Shown here: piece after piece, positions 24,327-32,813 of the stretch
Layout: each line of letters opens with the position of its first letter
How positions within the stretch are numbered: the first letter of the stretch is position 1
Origin: Flavobacterium aurantiibacter
Lineage (GTDB): Bacteria; Bacteroidota; Bacteroidia; Flavobacteriales; Flavobacteriaceae
DNA: 43,710 nt
Direction of reading: 5' to 3'
NCBI RefSeq assembly: GCF_002251775.1
Contig: NZ_NOXX01000193.1
Location: 1-43,710 of the forward strand
Notes under the pieces: model-generated
Database searches by the model: none
Told to the model about the DNA's origin: nothing
Seen by the model: the letters and a program-made list of their open reading frames with translations, nothing else
Program-made: the position numbers and the translations under genes

Positions 24327-25007
24327 CTAAAACCATTTCTTTTTAAGTGCGATTTTTATAGCCGCCGTTTTATTGGAAACGTGGAGTTTCTCGTAGATGT
24401 TGGCAATGTGTTTTCGTACGGTGTGTGGACTAATAAAAAGTTTGTCGGCTATTTCTTTGTAATTTAATCCGGAAACGATTTCCTGAAGTATATCCCGTTC
24501 ACGAGACGTGAGATATTCAATCACATCCGATTCCGACTCATTTTCAGTCTTTTGAAACGATTTTTCGGAAAATTTCAACATTTCTAAAGTTCGTTTGGCT
24601 ACGATGGGCGACATAGGAACTGAACCTTCGTACAACAATTCGGAAATAGATGAAATTATTTTCGCAATCGATTCATCTTTAAGCAGATATCCGCTCGCAC
24701 CTGCTTTTACGGCATCGAAAATTTTCTCGTCTTCACTAAAAGCAGTAAGCATCAGAAATTGAATATCCGGATAGATTTCTTTGGCGATCAATACGGTTTC
24801 GATTCCATCCATTTCGGGCATTTCAATGTCCATTAAAACAACCAAAGGCTGGCTGTTTTTTGGACGCTTCTCCATTTGTTGCAGAAAATCGATTCCATTT
24901 TCAGCGGTAAACAAAACCTCGATGGGCTGATTGTATTGAATTTGCTCCGTTAAAGTATTGCGCAACAATCGTTTATCGTCTACAATAGCAATGGAAATTT
25001 TTTTCAT
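24327..25007 (-). CDS. NarL/LuxR-family response regulator
   Basis: A 226-residue transcription factor. The receiver domain covers ~1-125 with acidic pocket IVDD (8-11), phosphoacceptor Asp60 in LMDIEMPEMDG and Lys in YLLKDES. The LuxR-type HTH is at the C-terminus (~160-220) with LTSRERDILQEIVSG and HTVRKHIANIYEKL. Phosphorylation by the partner kinase should promote dimerisation and DNA binding. The kinase gene lies upstream on the same strand, separated by a small lipoprotein gene, and the gap to that gene is only 41 bases, so co-transcription is likely. Confidence 0.93.
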   Translation of the reverse strand: MKKISIAIVDDKRLLRNTLTEQIQYNQPIEVLFTAENGIDFLQQMEKRPKNSQPLVVLMDIEMPEMDGIETVLIAKEIYPDIQFLMLTAFSEDEKIFDAVKAGASGYLLKDESIAKIISSISELLYEGSVPMSPIVAKRTLEMLKFSEKSFQKTENESESDVIEYLTSRERDILQEIVSGLNYKEIADKLFISPHTVRKHIANIYEKLHVSNKTAAIKIALKKKWF

Positions 25008-25048
25008 TTTGCATGTTTTAGCATTAGAGAAGCTCCCATAAAAACCGT

Positions 25049-25564
25049 TTACTGTTCTATGATAGTTCCTGAAAAAGTTGTTGCAGTTCCAGAACCTAAC
25101 GGAATCGGCGTAACATTAATTTGAGGAATTACTATTTTAGCTTTTCCGCCTGTTATTGTTACCGTAGCATCTACGGTTTGGCCGCTTACCGGATAGTAAC
25201 TTGTTCCGTACTGCCCTGTTGCTTCGTCGTAATTTGTACCTGCCGAAATCATTATTTCGTTCGCGTCGGGCAACATGCCGTCGGTTTCCGAAATAATACG
25301 ATACGTTCCAGCAGCAATACCTGTTTCTTCGCTAAAGATAATAATTGCTGTGTTTAAATTTGCTTGACCGCCCGTTACGTCTATGGCCGTGACGGCGTTT
25401 TCAATGTCACCAGTTGAGAATCGTTGCGTTACCGAAGTGGTGTAGTTAGTGCTGCCTACGCTCCAGCCGTTTGCCGAACCTCCGCCCGAGTTATCATCGT
25501 CGGAACAATTAACCATAAAAAGTGCTGCGATAGCAAGAACTGAAATTTTAAATACGTTTTTCAT
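25049..25564 (-). CDS. Small predicted lipoprotein between kinase and regulator
   Basis: A 171-residue protein with a lipoprotein signal peptide: MKNVFK, a hydrophobic core and lipobox FMVNC with the lipidated cysteine at position 20, then SDDDNSGGGS, the acidic/glycine tether common in surface lipoproteins of this phylum. The mature part is Thr- and Gly-rich with alternating beta pattern (VTITGGKAKIVIPQINVTPI), suggesting a small beta-sandwich. I do not recognise a family. It lies between the sensor-kinase and response-regulator genes on the same strand, so it might be a sensed or regulated partner; that is inferred from position alone. Confidence 0.75.
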   Translation of the reverse strand: MKNVFKISVLAIAALFMVNCSDDDNSGGGSANGWSVGSTNYTTSVTQRFSTGDIENAVTAIDVTGGQANLNTAIIIFSEETGIAAGTYRIISETDGMLPDANEIMISAGTNYDEATGQYGTSYYPVSGQTVDATVTITGGKAKIVIPQINVTPIPLGSGTATTFSGTIIEQ

Positions 25565-25683
25565 TTTGGGAATTTTTAGAAATTAATACACTTGATTTGT
25601 TTTTGTAACTATTTACAGGACAAAGCAAGGCATTAGCACTCCCTACAACAATAACTCATTTGTACTATTTTGCTTTCAGTACT

Positions 25684-27750
25684 TTAAATCGGAATTTCAA
25701 TGTGCACTATTGTTCCGCTTGGTTTATTAGCTTTAAAATGTACTTTCCCTTTCAAATAATCAACGCGCACCAGAATATTTTTCATGCCTAAACCTCCTTT
25801 TTCCAAAGCTTCTTCCAAGTTAAAGCCAATACCGTTATCTTCAATGTGAACGGATATTGTTGTACTTGTTTTGTTCAGTGCAATGTGCAATTCTGTTGCC
25901 TGCGCGTGTTTAATAACGTTGTTGATTAGCTCCTGAATAACGCGATACAAAATGGTTTCTTCGGTAAACTCCATTTGTTCTTTGAAACCCTGACTTTCAA
26001 AAGAAATTTTTAGTGTTTCTGCATCTACTTTTTCGATGAAGCTCCTTATATCGGATGCAATTCCTGATTTCAAAAGAAAGTTTGGCATCATTTTATGGCT
26101 AATCACGCGTACTTCTTTACAACTTTCATCAACTAAAGCCATGGTTTTTTCTGCCAGAAACCGATCTTCATCCCGGACAAGTTCTACACGAGTAAACAAA
26201 CCGGACAGATTCATTTTCACGGCACTAAACAACTGACCCACGCCGTCGTGAAGATCCGATGCAATGCGCTTTCGTTCGGTTTCTTCGGCTTCAATAACTG
26301 CTTGGGTTAACAATTCGCGTTGTTTACTTTTTTCGGCTGCTAAAATTGCTTTTTGCTCTAATTGTTTCTTTCTATACAAAGCATATGCAATTAAGAGTAC
26401 TAGAATAGCTGCAATGAGTATAAATCCAATCGTTGTGTTTTTGCGATTAAGAGCAATTTCTTTCTCTTTCAAAATCAACTTCTGACGTAGGGCTTCCTTG
26501 CTCAAACTTTTAATTTTCTCTTGCCTTTTCGAAGCTTGCAATTGTGCTTGCAAAATAGTTTTACCCTGTTTAGCGATGTGCAAACTGTCTTGTGCCAGCT
26601 GCAAACGCGCACCAGACAGCGCTAATTTTTGTCGCGTTAACTCTAACAAATTTCGACTCAGAGCCAACTGCTGGTTAGCGATTTTTAGATTCTTTATCGA
26701 ATCGGCTTTGGAAAGCAGTAAAATCTTGTTTTCTTTTTGCTGCGTTTCGAATTTAGTTTGGTAAAAAACAACCGATTTGCGTTGCAGCGAATCGCTAAGC
26801 TGGCTTTCTACTTTCCGAAGTTTATCGAGATATTCGATTGTTTTTTTATCCTGATTACTGTTTCTAAAAAATGTAGAATAATGCAGGTAAACTTGCTGCA
26901 AACTACTATAGTCTTTTATTTTCTTGAAATAGTTTTCGCAGGCTTGTAAGGTGGTTAATGCTTCGGGCTTGTTTTGCAAAACTTGAATTTCGCCGATGTT
27001 ACTTAAAGCCGTATTTTCCGAATGTACGTCGCCTGTTTGTTTAGACAGCTTTAGCGATAAGCGATAGTATTCTAAGGCTTTTTCAAAATCGGACTTGTAA
27101 TAATAAATCACCCCGATGAGATTTGCATTTACGGCTTGTTCTTTAAATAACTTCAGTTTTTCACAAAGCGCATTTGCTCTTATAGCAGTTTCTAGGGCAG
27201 CATCTAGGTTATTTTCTGTAATGTGAAGGTTTGTTAGGTTTATGTAAATCAGCGCCTTCGGGTTATCTAATTTGTATTTTTCGGCAACCTTTAAACCTTT
27301 TTCAAAATACTGAAGTGCAAGTTTCTTGTTGTTCGTATTGTTGTACATCATCCCAACGTTGTTGTACATATTAGCCGTTGAATACGGAATATTCAGTTTA
27401 TCGAATAAATCTGCTGCTTCAAGAAAGAACTTAGTTGCGTTTGTGTAATCGTTTCGAAGTGCGTAAATACTGGCTTTTATATTCCGTGCCGACGCCATTA
27501 GTGCCGGTTTTTTTATCTCGCGACTTCTGTTATACAGATAATCGCAAAGTGAAATTCCGTTTCCAATATCGACTCTGAAATTTTCAAAGATGTAATCGAG
27601 ATGCCCTTTAATTTGGGTCGAATCGCGGTACATTTTCGGAGCGAGTTTCAGCGTATCCGTGTGTATCGAAAAACGCTTCTCTCCCTTAACTTGAGAAAAA
27701 GTTACGCTTGAAACGGTGAAAAATAAGCAGTAAAGTACTATTCTGTGCAT
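25684..27750 (-). CDS. TPR-containing sensor histidine kinase (HisKA_3 type)
   Basis: A 688-residue membrane kinase. A signal peptide (1-20, ending VTFSQ) precedes a periplasmic part with about five tetratricopeptide repeats (~85-300), for example ALQYFEKGLKVAEKYKL and ALEYYRLSLKLSKQTGD. A long coiled coil (~310-435) with repeats such as QQLALSRNLLELTRQKLALS leads to one transmembrane helix (441-460). The cytoplasmic HisKA_3 domain carries phospho-accepting His501 in ASDLHDGVGQ. The ATPase has N box QELINNVIKHA (Asn610/611), DNGIGF and GGLGMKNI. It should phosphorylate the NarL-type regulator encoded downstream. The signal is unknown; TPRs suggest protein-protein sensing. Confidence 0.92.
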   Translation of the reverse strand: MHRIVLYCLFFTVSSVTFSQVKGEKRFSIHTDTLKLAPKMYRDSTQIKGHLDYIFENFRVDIGNGISLCDYLYNRSREIKKPALMASARNIKASIYALRNDYTNATKFFLEAADLFDKLNIPYSTANMYNNVGMMYNNTNNKKLALQYFEKGLKVAEKYKLDNPKALIYINLTNLHITENNLDAALETAIRANALCEKLKLFKEQAVNANLIGVIYYYKSDFEKALEYYRLSLKLSKQTGDVHSENTALSNIGEIQVLQNKPEALTTLQACENYFKKIKDYSSLQQVYLHYSTFFRNSNQDKKTIEYLDKLRKVESQLSDSLQRKSVVFYQTKFETQQKENKILLLSKADSIKNLKIANQQLALSRNLLELTRQKLALSGARLQLAQDSLHIAKQGKTILQAQLQASKRQEKIKSLSKEALRQKLILKEKEIALNRKNTTIGFILIAAILVLLIAYALYRKKQLEQKAILAAEKSKQRELLTQAVIEAEETERKRIASDLHDGVGQLFSAVKMNLSGLFTRVELVRDEDRFLAEKTMALVDESCKEVRVISHKMMPNFLLKSGIASDIRSFIEKVDAETLKISFESQGFKEQMEFTEETILYRVIQELINNVIKHAQATELHIALNKTSTTISVHIEDNGIGFNLEEALEKGGLGMKNILVRVDYLKGKVHFKANKPSGTIVHIEIPI

Positions 27751-27853
27751 AACTCATTATCAAATTCGACGTCTTTTAGTTAAACTTCTGTGCCGCACAA
27801 TCGGCAAATTCTCTTTCAAATTCGTCTAAAGTAAAAGACTGGTATCAAATATA

Positions 27854-28777
27854 TTAGTTTGCCAACCAAGCTGCTAGAATTGAACTCATTTTTTGGGCAC
27901 CTGCCGCATTCAAATGATCGGCGTCGTAAAAATCGTGCGGAACAAACCGCGGATCGGCGCTAAAATCCAAAAATTGCAGCTGCTTATTTATTTTTTGCAA
28001 CTGTTGTACCACTTGCAGCATTTCTTGTTTCTGCTCAAAGGGAATCAGTTCGCGATAGGTATCCATGGCGGGCAAAAGGACAAAAACGACTTTTATGTTG
28101 TGCTTAGCCGCGAGCGAAACTATATTTTGCAAGGCTTTTCTCTGTATTGTTCGCTGCAGCTGTACGTCGGCTGACTGCAAATCGAAGGTATGGCGCTTTG
28201 CCGCAATTACTGCCGATTCACGCAGACGTTTCGCATTGAAATCGCGGTACGTTACTCCAGCACCAAACGCATTGCAGGTAACTTCCGATTTATCGTGTGC
28301 GTAGTAGCTAAGAAGTCGGTCGATGTTTTGCAGCATCGAAAACGAAGCAATTTCCAAGTGATTTTGCGGAAATTCCCCTACTTGCATGGATCGGTAAATG
28401 TTGTAGTGTCGCAAACGCCAAGCCTCGGAACCCTCAGTTAGACTCTCGTACAAACTGAAATACGACAAGCCAACGACCAACGTTTTTAGATTCGGCAGTC
28501 GGTTGATTTCGTGTTTTACCACTTTTAAGGTAAGGTCTGGTGTTTCGGAAACGGCCGCCAGATTGAAGGTTTGCTGGTTTATGTATTCCGGATTAATTCC
28601 GAAATAGGGATGCGAATCGCCGAGAATTAGCGTGGTAATTGTTTGTTTGTGCTTTTCTAACTGCGCTTCGCGAAAGCTGGCATCGTTGGGAATGCATCGC
28701 AACGCCCATTCGCAAGCTACGAGCAGCACGGCAACGGGAGCTAAAAAAAGAAAGACGTGTTTTAGAAATTTTTTCAT
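27854..28777 (-). CDS. SGNH-hydrolase-like membrane-anchored protein
   Basis: A 307-residue protein when started at MKKFLKHVFLFLAP; the longer frame adds seven residues before a hydrophobic signal anchor (~4-22), so the shorter start is preferred. The SGNH features are LILGDSHPYFGINP, with nucleophile candidate Ser55 in GDSH where GDSL is usual, and DADHLN with Asp285 and His288 near the C-terminus. The central part (~100-230) is helical. Relatives may act on cell-envelope polysaccharide acetyl groups, but no transferase (MBOAT-type) gene is adjacent, so the substrate is open. The gene precedes the sensor-kinase gene on the same strand, with 103 bases between. Confidence 0.7.
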   Translation of the reverse strand: MKKFLKHVFLFLAPVAVLLVACEWALRCIPNDASFREAQLEKHKQTITTLILGDSHPYFGINPEYINQQTFNLAAVSETPDLTLKVVKHEINRLPNLKTLVVGLSYFSLYESLTEGSEAWRLRHYNIYRSMQVGEFPQNHLEIASFSMLQNIDRLLSYYAHDKSEVTCNAFGAGVTYRDFNAKRLRESAVIAAKRHTFDLQSADVQLQRTIQRKALQNIVSLAAKHNIKVVFVLLPAMDTYRELIPFEQKQEMLQVVQQLQKINKQLQFLDFSADPRFVPHDFYDADHLNAAGAQKMSSILAAWLAN

Positions 28778-28904
28778 GATGCAACTCGGCTGTTTCAAAT
28801 GTAAAACTTTTGCCGTGCTGCTGCATTACGCGTGTATCGAAAAACGTCTTAAACGACTTTTCTTAGCGGATTTTTCAAAATTCAGACGAATTGTTGTGCA
28901 CTTT

Positions 28905-29030
28905 TCCGGGTTAGGGATTGGCAGCGATACCCCGCATCCGCTGCGGCGGGGCGGAGTAAAGCAGAAAGCCCGACGGCGCCACACCTACCGTTTTCACAAT
29001 AAGGCGTGGCGCCGGAACCCCCAAAAATTA
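28905..29030 (-). repeat. GC-rich intergenic element, copy 4 (minus orientation)
   Basis: Read on the minus strand it begins at the stop codon of the upstream gene (TAATTTTTGGGGGTTCC, 29030-29014), then has GCGCCACGCC, CGTCGGGCTTTC, and ends GGGGTATCGCTGCCAATCCC and TAAC (28933-28910). The inverted repeat GGCGCCAC...GTGGCGCC lies inside. This is the clearest case of the element starting on a stop codon. Confidence 0.6.
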
Positions 29031-30653
29031 CTTGAAACTCTTATTCTTAAAACTCGAAATATCGATGACCTCTTCCTGTTCGCGATCGAAGGAAATTTCG
29101 ATACTGTCGCCAACTATGGTAACGGGAAGCTGGTTAGACAATTGCGAAGATCCGACGAAAATGTCGTTTTGGTTTTTAATGGTAAAGTAGTAAAAACTAT
29201 TGCCGTTTTTCACATCGGTTTGAATGCGACTCACCACGCCTTTAAGCACTTCTTTTTGCGTAACGCTTTTCGCACCAATGCCGTTATCGGCCATGTTGTA
29301 CACGTTTTTATACGACATTAAGGTTTCGCGCATGGTATTTCCAACGCCCACAATCGTGTAATCGTTGATAGAAACCATGGCAAACATTTTGACCAACCCG
29401 CCTGAATCTTTTAACGTCATTACATAGGTCGGAATATTGTTGATGATGTACGGAATTGGCGTTGAAGCTTGGTAGCCTTTTTCCTGCACTTTACCTTCGG
29501 CCGAGCGTTGTGCCGCATATTCGGTAGCGCCGCTCTGCTTGTAGTAGGTGGTTTCTTTAGTTCGGGTATCCACGAGGACAAACCCAACTGTCGACTCGTC
29601 TTTACCTACCGACGATAATCCGGTGTACCAATACGACTTCTGATTTTTGCCGTACACGAGCGTTAAGCCTTCGGTAGTTTCGAGTTTATCGGCATTCGAC
29701 CAGTTGAAGTAGCCGTTAACGTACTCGCCCCAATCGTCGAGTTGCTCTTCGATAAAGGAAATAGGCTGAATACGATCGATCCACGTAGGCGTTGAAGTAA
29801 GCGAATATTCTTTGATTTCGCCGGTTTGTGCATCGATGGAGAGCACGCCATTTGCATCGCTTCCGTTAAAACCAATTTTCTTATCGTAGGTTGTGACAAT
29901 CCAGTACGGATTTCCGGCATCGTCGATTTCGAATTTAAAGCCAGTGATTCCGGTAGCCATATAGCCGTTAAAATACACATGTCGGTCGATACGTGAACCA
30001 AAATACGCGGCCGGTTGGTACTTAATTTTTAGCGGTTTGTTGTTTACGTTGGTTACGAGTCGAACGTCGCGCTCGTTGGTGGCAGAAACCATCACGTAGC
30101 CGGGAGTACCTTCGGAATTGGCGTACCATTTAAAGAAACCGGTATGTAAAAGTGGTGCCACCCAGTAGAGTTCGTCTTTTACTTTTTGTATGGTAAAATC
30201 GCCGATTTCAACTTGCGAACCTAGAGCGGGTTGCGAGCCGATGATTTTTTCGCCGAGTAAATACGCTAAATTCTCATCGACCACACGAATTTTATCGAGC
30301 GAAATGGGTGCAATATGCGTGGTAAGTTCGGTACCGGTTTTAACGGTTCCAATTAATTTTTGGTAGGCATCGGCGTGAAACATCGGTAGCGAGGTAACTA
30401 AGGGAACTACCGTTAAATACAGTAACACCACCAACATAGGAATTCCGAGAACTTTTCCAATTTTTCCTGAGGCAACCACTTGCTTGGATTTTGGATTGAC
30501 AGAAAAGCTGGTGAAAAAAACTACAGTTAGCAACAAGGTAAACAGCAACAAAAGTCCAAGACCGTAAAAGCCGTAGTTTAAAACCGGAAGGAAGAAATAG
30601 ACTCCCAAATACAGGGTTAATAAAAGCAGCAAAACGCGTAGCACTATTTTCAT
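29028..30653 (-). CDS. Unrecognised membrane protein with a large extracytoplasmic domain
   Basis: I do not recognise the family of this 541-residue protein. The N-terminus holds two hydrophobic helices (~4-24 and ~28-48) and a third at ~70-90, so about 90 residues are membrane-embedded with a short loop. The remaining ~450 residues are mixed alpha/beta with repeated patterns such as GYVMVSATNERDV, YWIVTTYDKKIGF, GVLSIDAQTGEIKEYS and GFVLVDTRTKETTYYKQ; these resemble PepSY-like units, but that is a weak impression. The C-terminal ~80 residues (VSRIQTDVKNGNSFYYFTI...) may form an OB-like beta domain. It is divergent from fabD. Its stop codon merges with GC-rich copy 4. Confidence 0.75.
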   Translation of the reverse strand: MKIVLRVLLLLLTLYLGVYFFLPVLNYGFYGLGLLLLFTLLLTVVFFTSFSVNPKSKQVVASGKIGKVLGIPMLVVLLYLTVVPLVTSLPMFHADAYQKLIGTVKTGTELTTHIAPISLDKIRVVDENLAYLLGEKIIGSQPALGSQVEIGDFTIQKVKDELYWVAPLLHTGFFKWYANSEGTPGYVMVSATNERDVRLVTNVNNKPLKIKYQPAAYFGSRIDRHVYFNGYMATGITGFKFEIDDAGNPYWIVTTYDKKIGFNGSDANGVLSIDAQTGEIKEYSLTSTPTWIDRIQPISFIEEQLDDWGEYVNGYFNWSNADKLETTEGLTLVYGKNQKSYWYTGLSSVGKDESTVGFVLVDTRTKETTYYKQSGATEYAAQRSAEGKVQEKGYQASTPIPYIINNIPTYVMTLKDSGGLVKMFAMVSINDYTIVGVGNTMRETLMSYKNVYNMADNGIGAKSVTQKEVLKGVVSRIQTDVKNGNSFYYFTIKNQNDIFVGSSQLSNQLPVTIVGDSIEISFDREQEEVIDISSFKNKSFK

Positions 30654-30848
30654 TTTCTTTTGTTTTTGTAATTAGTAAGCTGTTTTGTAATTCTGTTACG
30701 TTTAAAACGATACTTCTACAAAGTACTGCAAAAAGATTTTAGGAAGTGGCGTATTTATGGAATTCTGACTCGTAATTAAGTGATAAAATTTTTAGGTTGA
30801 ACTGCTTCGAATTACTTTCTTTGCAATTACAAACATTCAAATTTACAG

Positions 30849-31724
30849 ATGAAAGCATACGTATTTCCTGGACAAGGCGCGCAATTTAGCGGCATGGGAA
30901 AAGATTTATACGACAGTTCGGAGCAAGCCAAAGCACTATTTGAAAAGGCAAATGAGGTTTTGGGATTTCGAATTACCGACATTATGTTTAACGGAACTGC
31001 CGACGAGCTCAAGCAAACCAATGTAACCCAACCGGCAGTTTTTTTACATGCGGTTATTGGCGCCATAACCTTGGGCGCCGATTTTAAGCCGGCGATGGTT
31101 GCTGGCCATTCGTTAGGTGAGTTTTCGGCTTTGGTTGCTGCAGGAGCGATGAGTTTTGAAGACGGCTTGCGTTTAGTTGCCATTCGAGCCAATGCGATGC
31201 AAAAAGCTTGTGAAGCAGCACCTTCAACAATGGCGGCTGTTCTTGGTTTAGAAGACGAAGTTGTAGAGCGCATTTGCGAAGAAACTCCTGGAGTAGTGGT
31301 TGCGGCGAATTACAATTGTCCCGGACAGCTTGTTATATCTGGCGAAGTGGCTGCGGTCGAAAAAGCCTGCGAAAATCTGAAAGCGGCTGGAGCAAAACGC
31401 GCACTAATTTTACCGGTGGGTGGTGCATTTCATTCGCCGATGATGGAGCCTGCACGCGCCGAACTAGCTGAAGCGATCGAAAAAACGAACATTCAGAATC
31501 CGATTTGCCCAGTGTATCAAAATGTGGTTGCCAAAGGTGTTACTGAGGCCGCAGAAATCAAGCAAAATTTAATTTCGCAACTTACTGGAGCTGTGAAATG
31601 GACGCAATCGGTACGACAAATGATTGCCGATGGTGCAACGCATTTTACAGAAATAGGTCCGGGTGCCGTTTTAACAGGCTTGGTAAAGAAAATCGACAAA
31701 GAAGTTACAACAGAAAATTTGTAA
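30849..31724 (+). CDS. fabD: Malonyl-CoA:ACP transacylase
   Basis: A 291-residue cytosolic enzyme that moves the malonyl group from CoA to acyl carrier protein, starting fatty acid elongation. The nucleophile is Ser88 in GHSLGEFSAL, the conserved arginine is in IRANAMQ, and the catalytic histidine is in GGAFHSPMM. The N-terminus AYVFPGQGAQF is the family hallmark and fixes the start. It stands alone, divergent from the membrane protein gene and convergent with galE, with a shared terminator. Its substrate is the product of the acetyl-CoA carboxylase whose beta subunit is encoded near 4 kb. Confidence 0.97.
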   Translation: MKAYVFPGQGAQFSGMGKDLYDSSEQAKALFEKANEVLGFRITDIMFNGTADELKQTNVTQPAVFLHAVIGAITLGADFKPAMVAGHSLGEFSALVAAGAMSFEDGLRLVAIRANAMQKACEAAPSTMAAVLGLEDEVVERICEETPGVVVAANYNCPGQLVISGEVAAVEKACENLKAAGAKRALILPVGGAFHSPMMEPARAELAEAIEKTNIQNPICPVYQNVVAKGVTEAAEIKQNLISQLTGAVKWTQSVRQMIADGATHFTEIGPGAVLTGLVKKIDKEVTTENL

Positions 31725-31783
31725 ATGCATCGTATCGAAGTTTTTGATTGCGAACTAATTTTTGAATCAAAATCTTATAAAAT

Positions 31784-31815
31784 AAAATCCGCGGTTAAAT
31801 GCCGCGGATTTTTTG
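31784..31815. terminator. Bidirectional terminator between fabD and galE, with the galE stop in the loop
   Basis: AAAATCCGCGG (31784-31794) pairs perfectly with CCGCGGATTTT (31802-31812); T runs follow on both strands. The 7-base loop contains the galE stop codon (31795-31797), and one stem arm encodes the last galE codons. Confidence 0.88.
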
Positions 31816-32811
31816 TTCCCATTTCCATGCTGTAGCAATGGCATGAGTAAGATCGTTTTTGGCTTTCCAACCTAAAACTTGGTTGGCATGCTGGGTGTCG
31901 GCATAAGCTGCGGTAACATCGCCTTCGCGTCGCGCAACGATTTGATATGGTAATTTCTTTCCCGAAACGGCTTCAAAAGCGTTTATTACTTCAAGAACTG
32001 AAGAACCTTTTCCTGTTCCGAGGTTGAATATTTCTAAATTCGATTGATTCTTACCTGAAAGCAAACGCTGCAACGCCACTACATGAGCTTCGGCTAAATC
32101 GACTACGTAGATGTAATCGCGTATGCAAGTACCGTCTGGCGTTGGATAATCGGCTCCAAAAACCGACAATTGATTGCGTAATCCGGCGGCAGTTTGCGTA
32201 ATAAAAGGCACTAAATTTTGTGGAACACCGAGCGGCAGTTCGCCAATTTCGGCACTTTCGTGTGCACCAATAGGGTTGAAATATCGTAAGGCAATTGCTT
32301 GAATTTGATCGGCTTTTGCCATATCCGATAAAATCTCCTCCCCTATTTGTTTGGTATTTCCGTAGGGCGACATGGCGGGTTTAATTGGTGCCGATTCGGT
32401 TATCGGTAACTCATCGGCCTGGCCATAAACGGTACAAGACGAACTAAAAATAAACTTCGCGTTTGGGAATTTTTGCAAACCAGAAAGTAGGTTTAAAATG
32501 CCTCCAATATTGTTGTGGTAATACAAAAATGGGTTGGTAACGCTTTCTCCCACGGCTTTTGATGCAGCAAAGTGAATGACGCCATCGATTTGTGCTTGCG
32601 ATTCAAAAAAGCTATTTACGTCGCTTTGGTTTCGTAAATCAACTTCGAAAAAATCGGGTTTCACGCCGGTAATTTTCTCAATGCCATCGAGAGCAGATAG
32701 CGAGGTGTTGGATAAATCATCGACAACAACTACGTCGAAGTTCTGTTCAATAAGTGCCACTACGGTGTGTGCACCAATGTAGCCTAAGCCTCCGGTTACT
32801 AATATTCGCAC
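31795..32811 (-). CDS. galE: UDP-glucose 4-epimerase
   Basis: An extended short-chain dehydrogenase/reductase of 338 residues that interconverts UDP-glucose and UDP-galactose with bound NAD. The nucleotide motif is GGLGYIG (7-13), and the catalytic pair is Tyr150 and Lys154 in SPYGNTK, with Ser in FSSSCTVYG. Family landmarks RYFNPIGAHESAEIG and VEVIN-like C-terminal sequence (EVINAFEAVSG) are present. Length is normal. It begins 2 bases after the stop of the DegT aminotransferase gene, so both are in one operon, which points to supply of surface-sugar precursors. Confidence 0.95.
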   Translation of the reverse strand: MRILVTGGLGYIGAHTVVALIEQNFDVVVVDDLSNTSLSALDGIEKITGVKPDFFEVDLRNQSDVNSFFESQAQIDGVIHFAASKAVGESVTNPFLYYHNNIGGILNLLSGLQKFPNAKFIFSSSCTVYGQADELPITESAPIKPAMSPYGNTKQIGEEILSDMAKADQIQAIALRYFNPIGAHESAEIGELPLGVPQNLVPFITQTAAGLRNQLSVFGADYPTPDGTCIRDYIYVVDLAEAHVVALQRLLSGKNQSNLEIFNLGTGKGSSVLEVINAFEAVSGKKLPYQIVARREGDVTAAYADTQHANQVLGWKAKNDLTHAIATAWKWEQKIRGI

Positions 32812-32813
32812 AA

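Noticed and set aside
24204..24467. 87-codon plus-strand open frame
   Set aside because: Starts from a non-ATG codon in the GC-rich element tail and then runs antisense to the response regulator.
28632..29321. 229-codon plus-strand open frame
   Set aside because: Crosses antisense parts of two good minus-strand genes and the GC-rich element; low-complexity composition.
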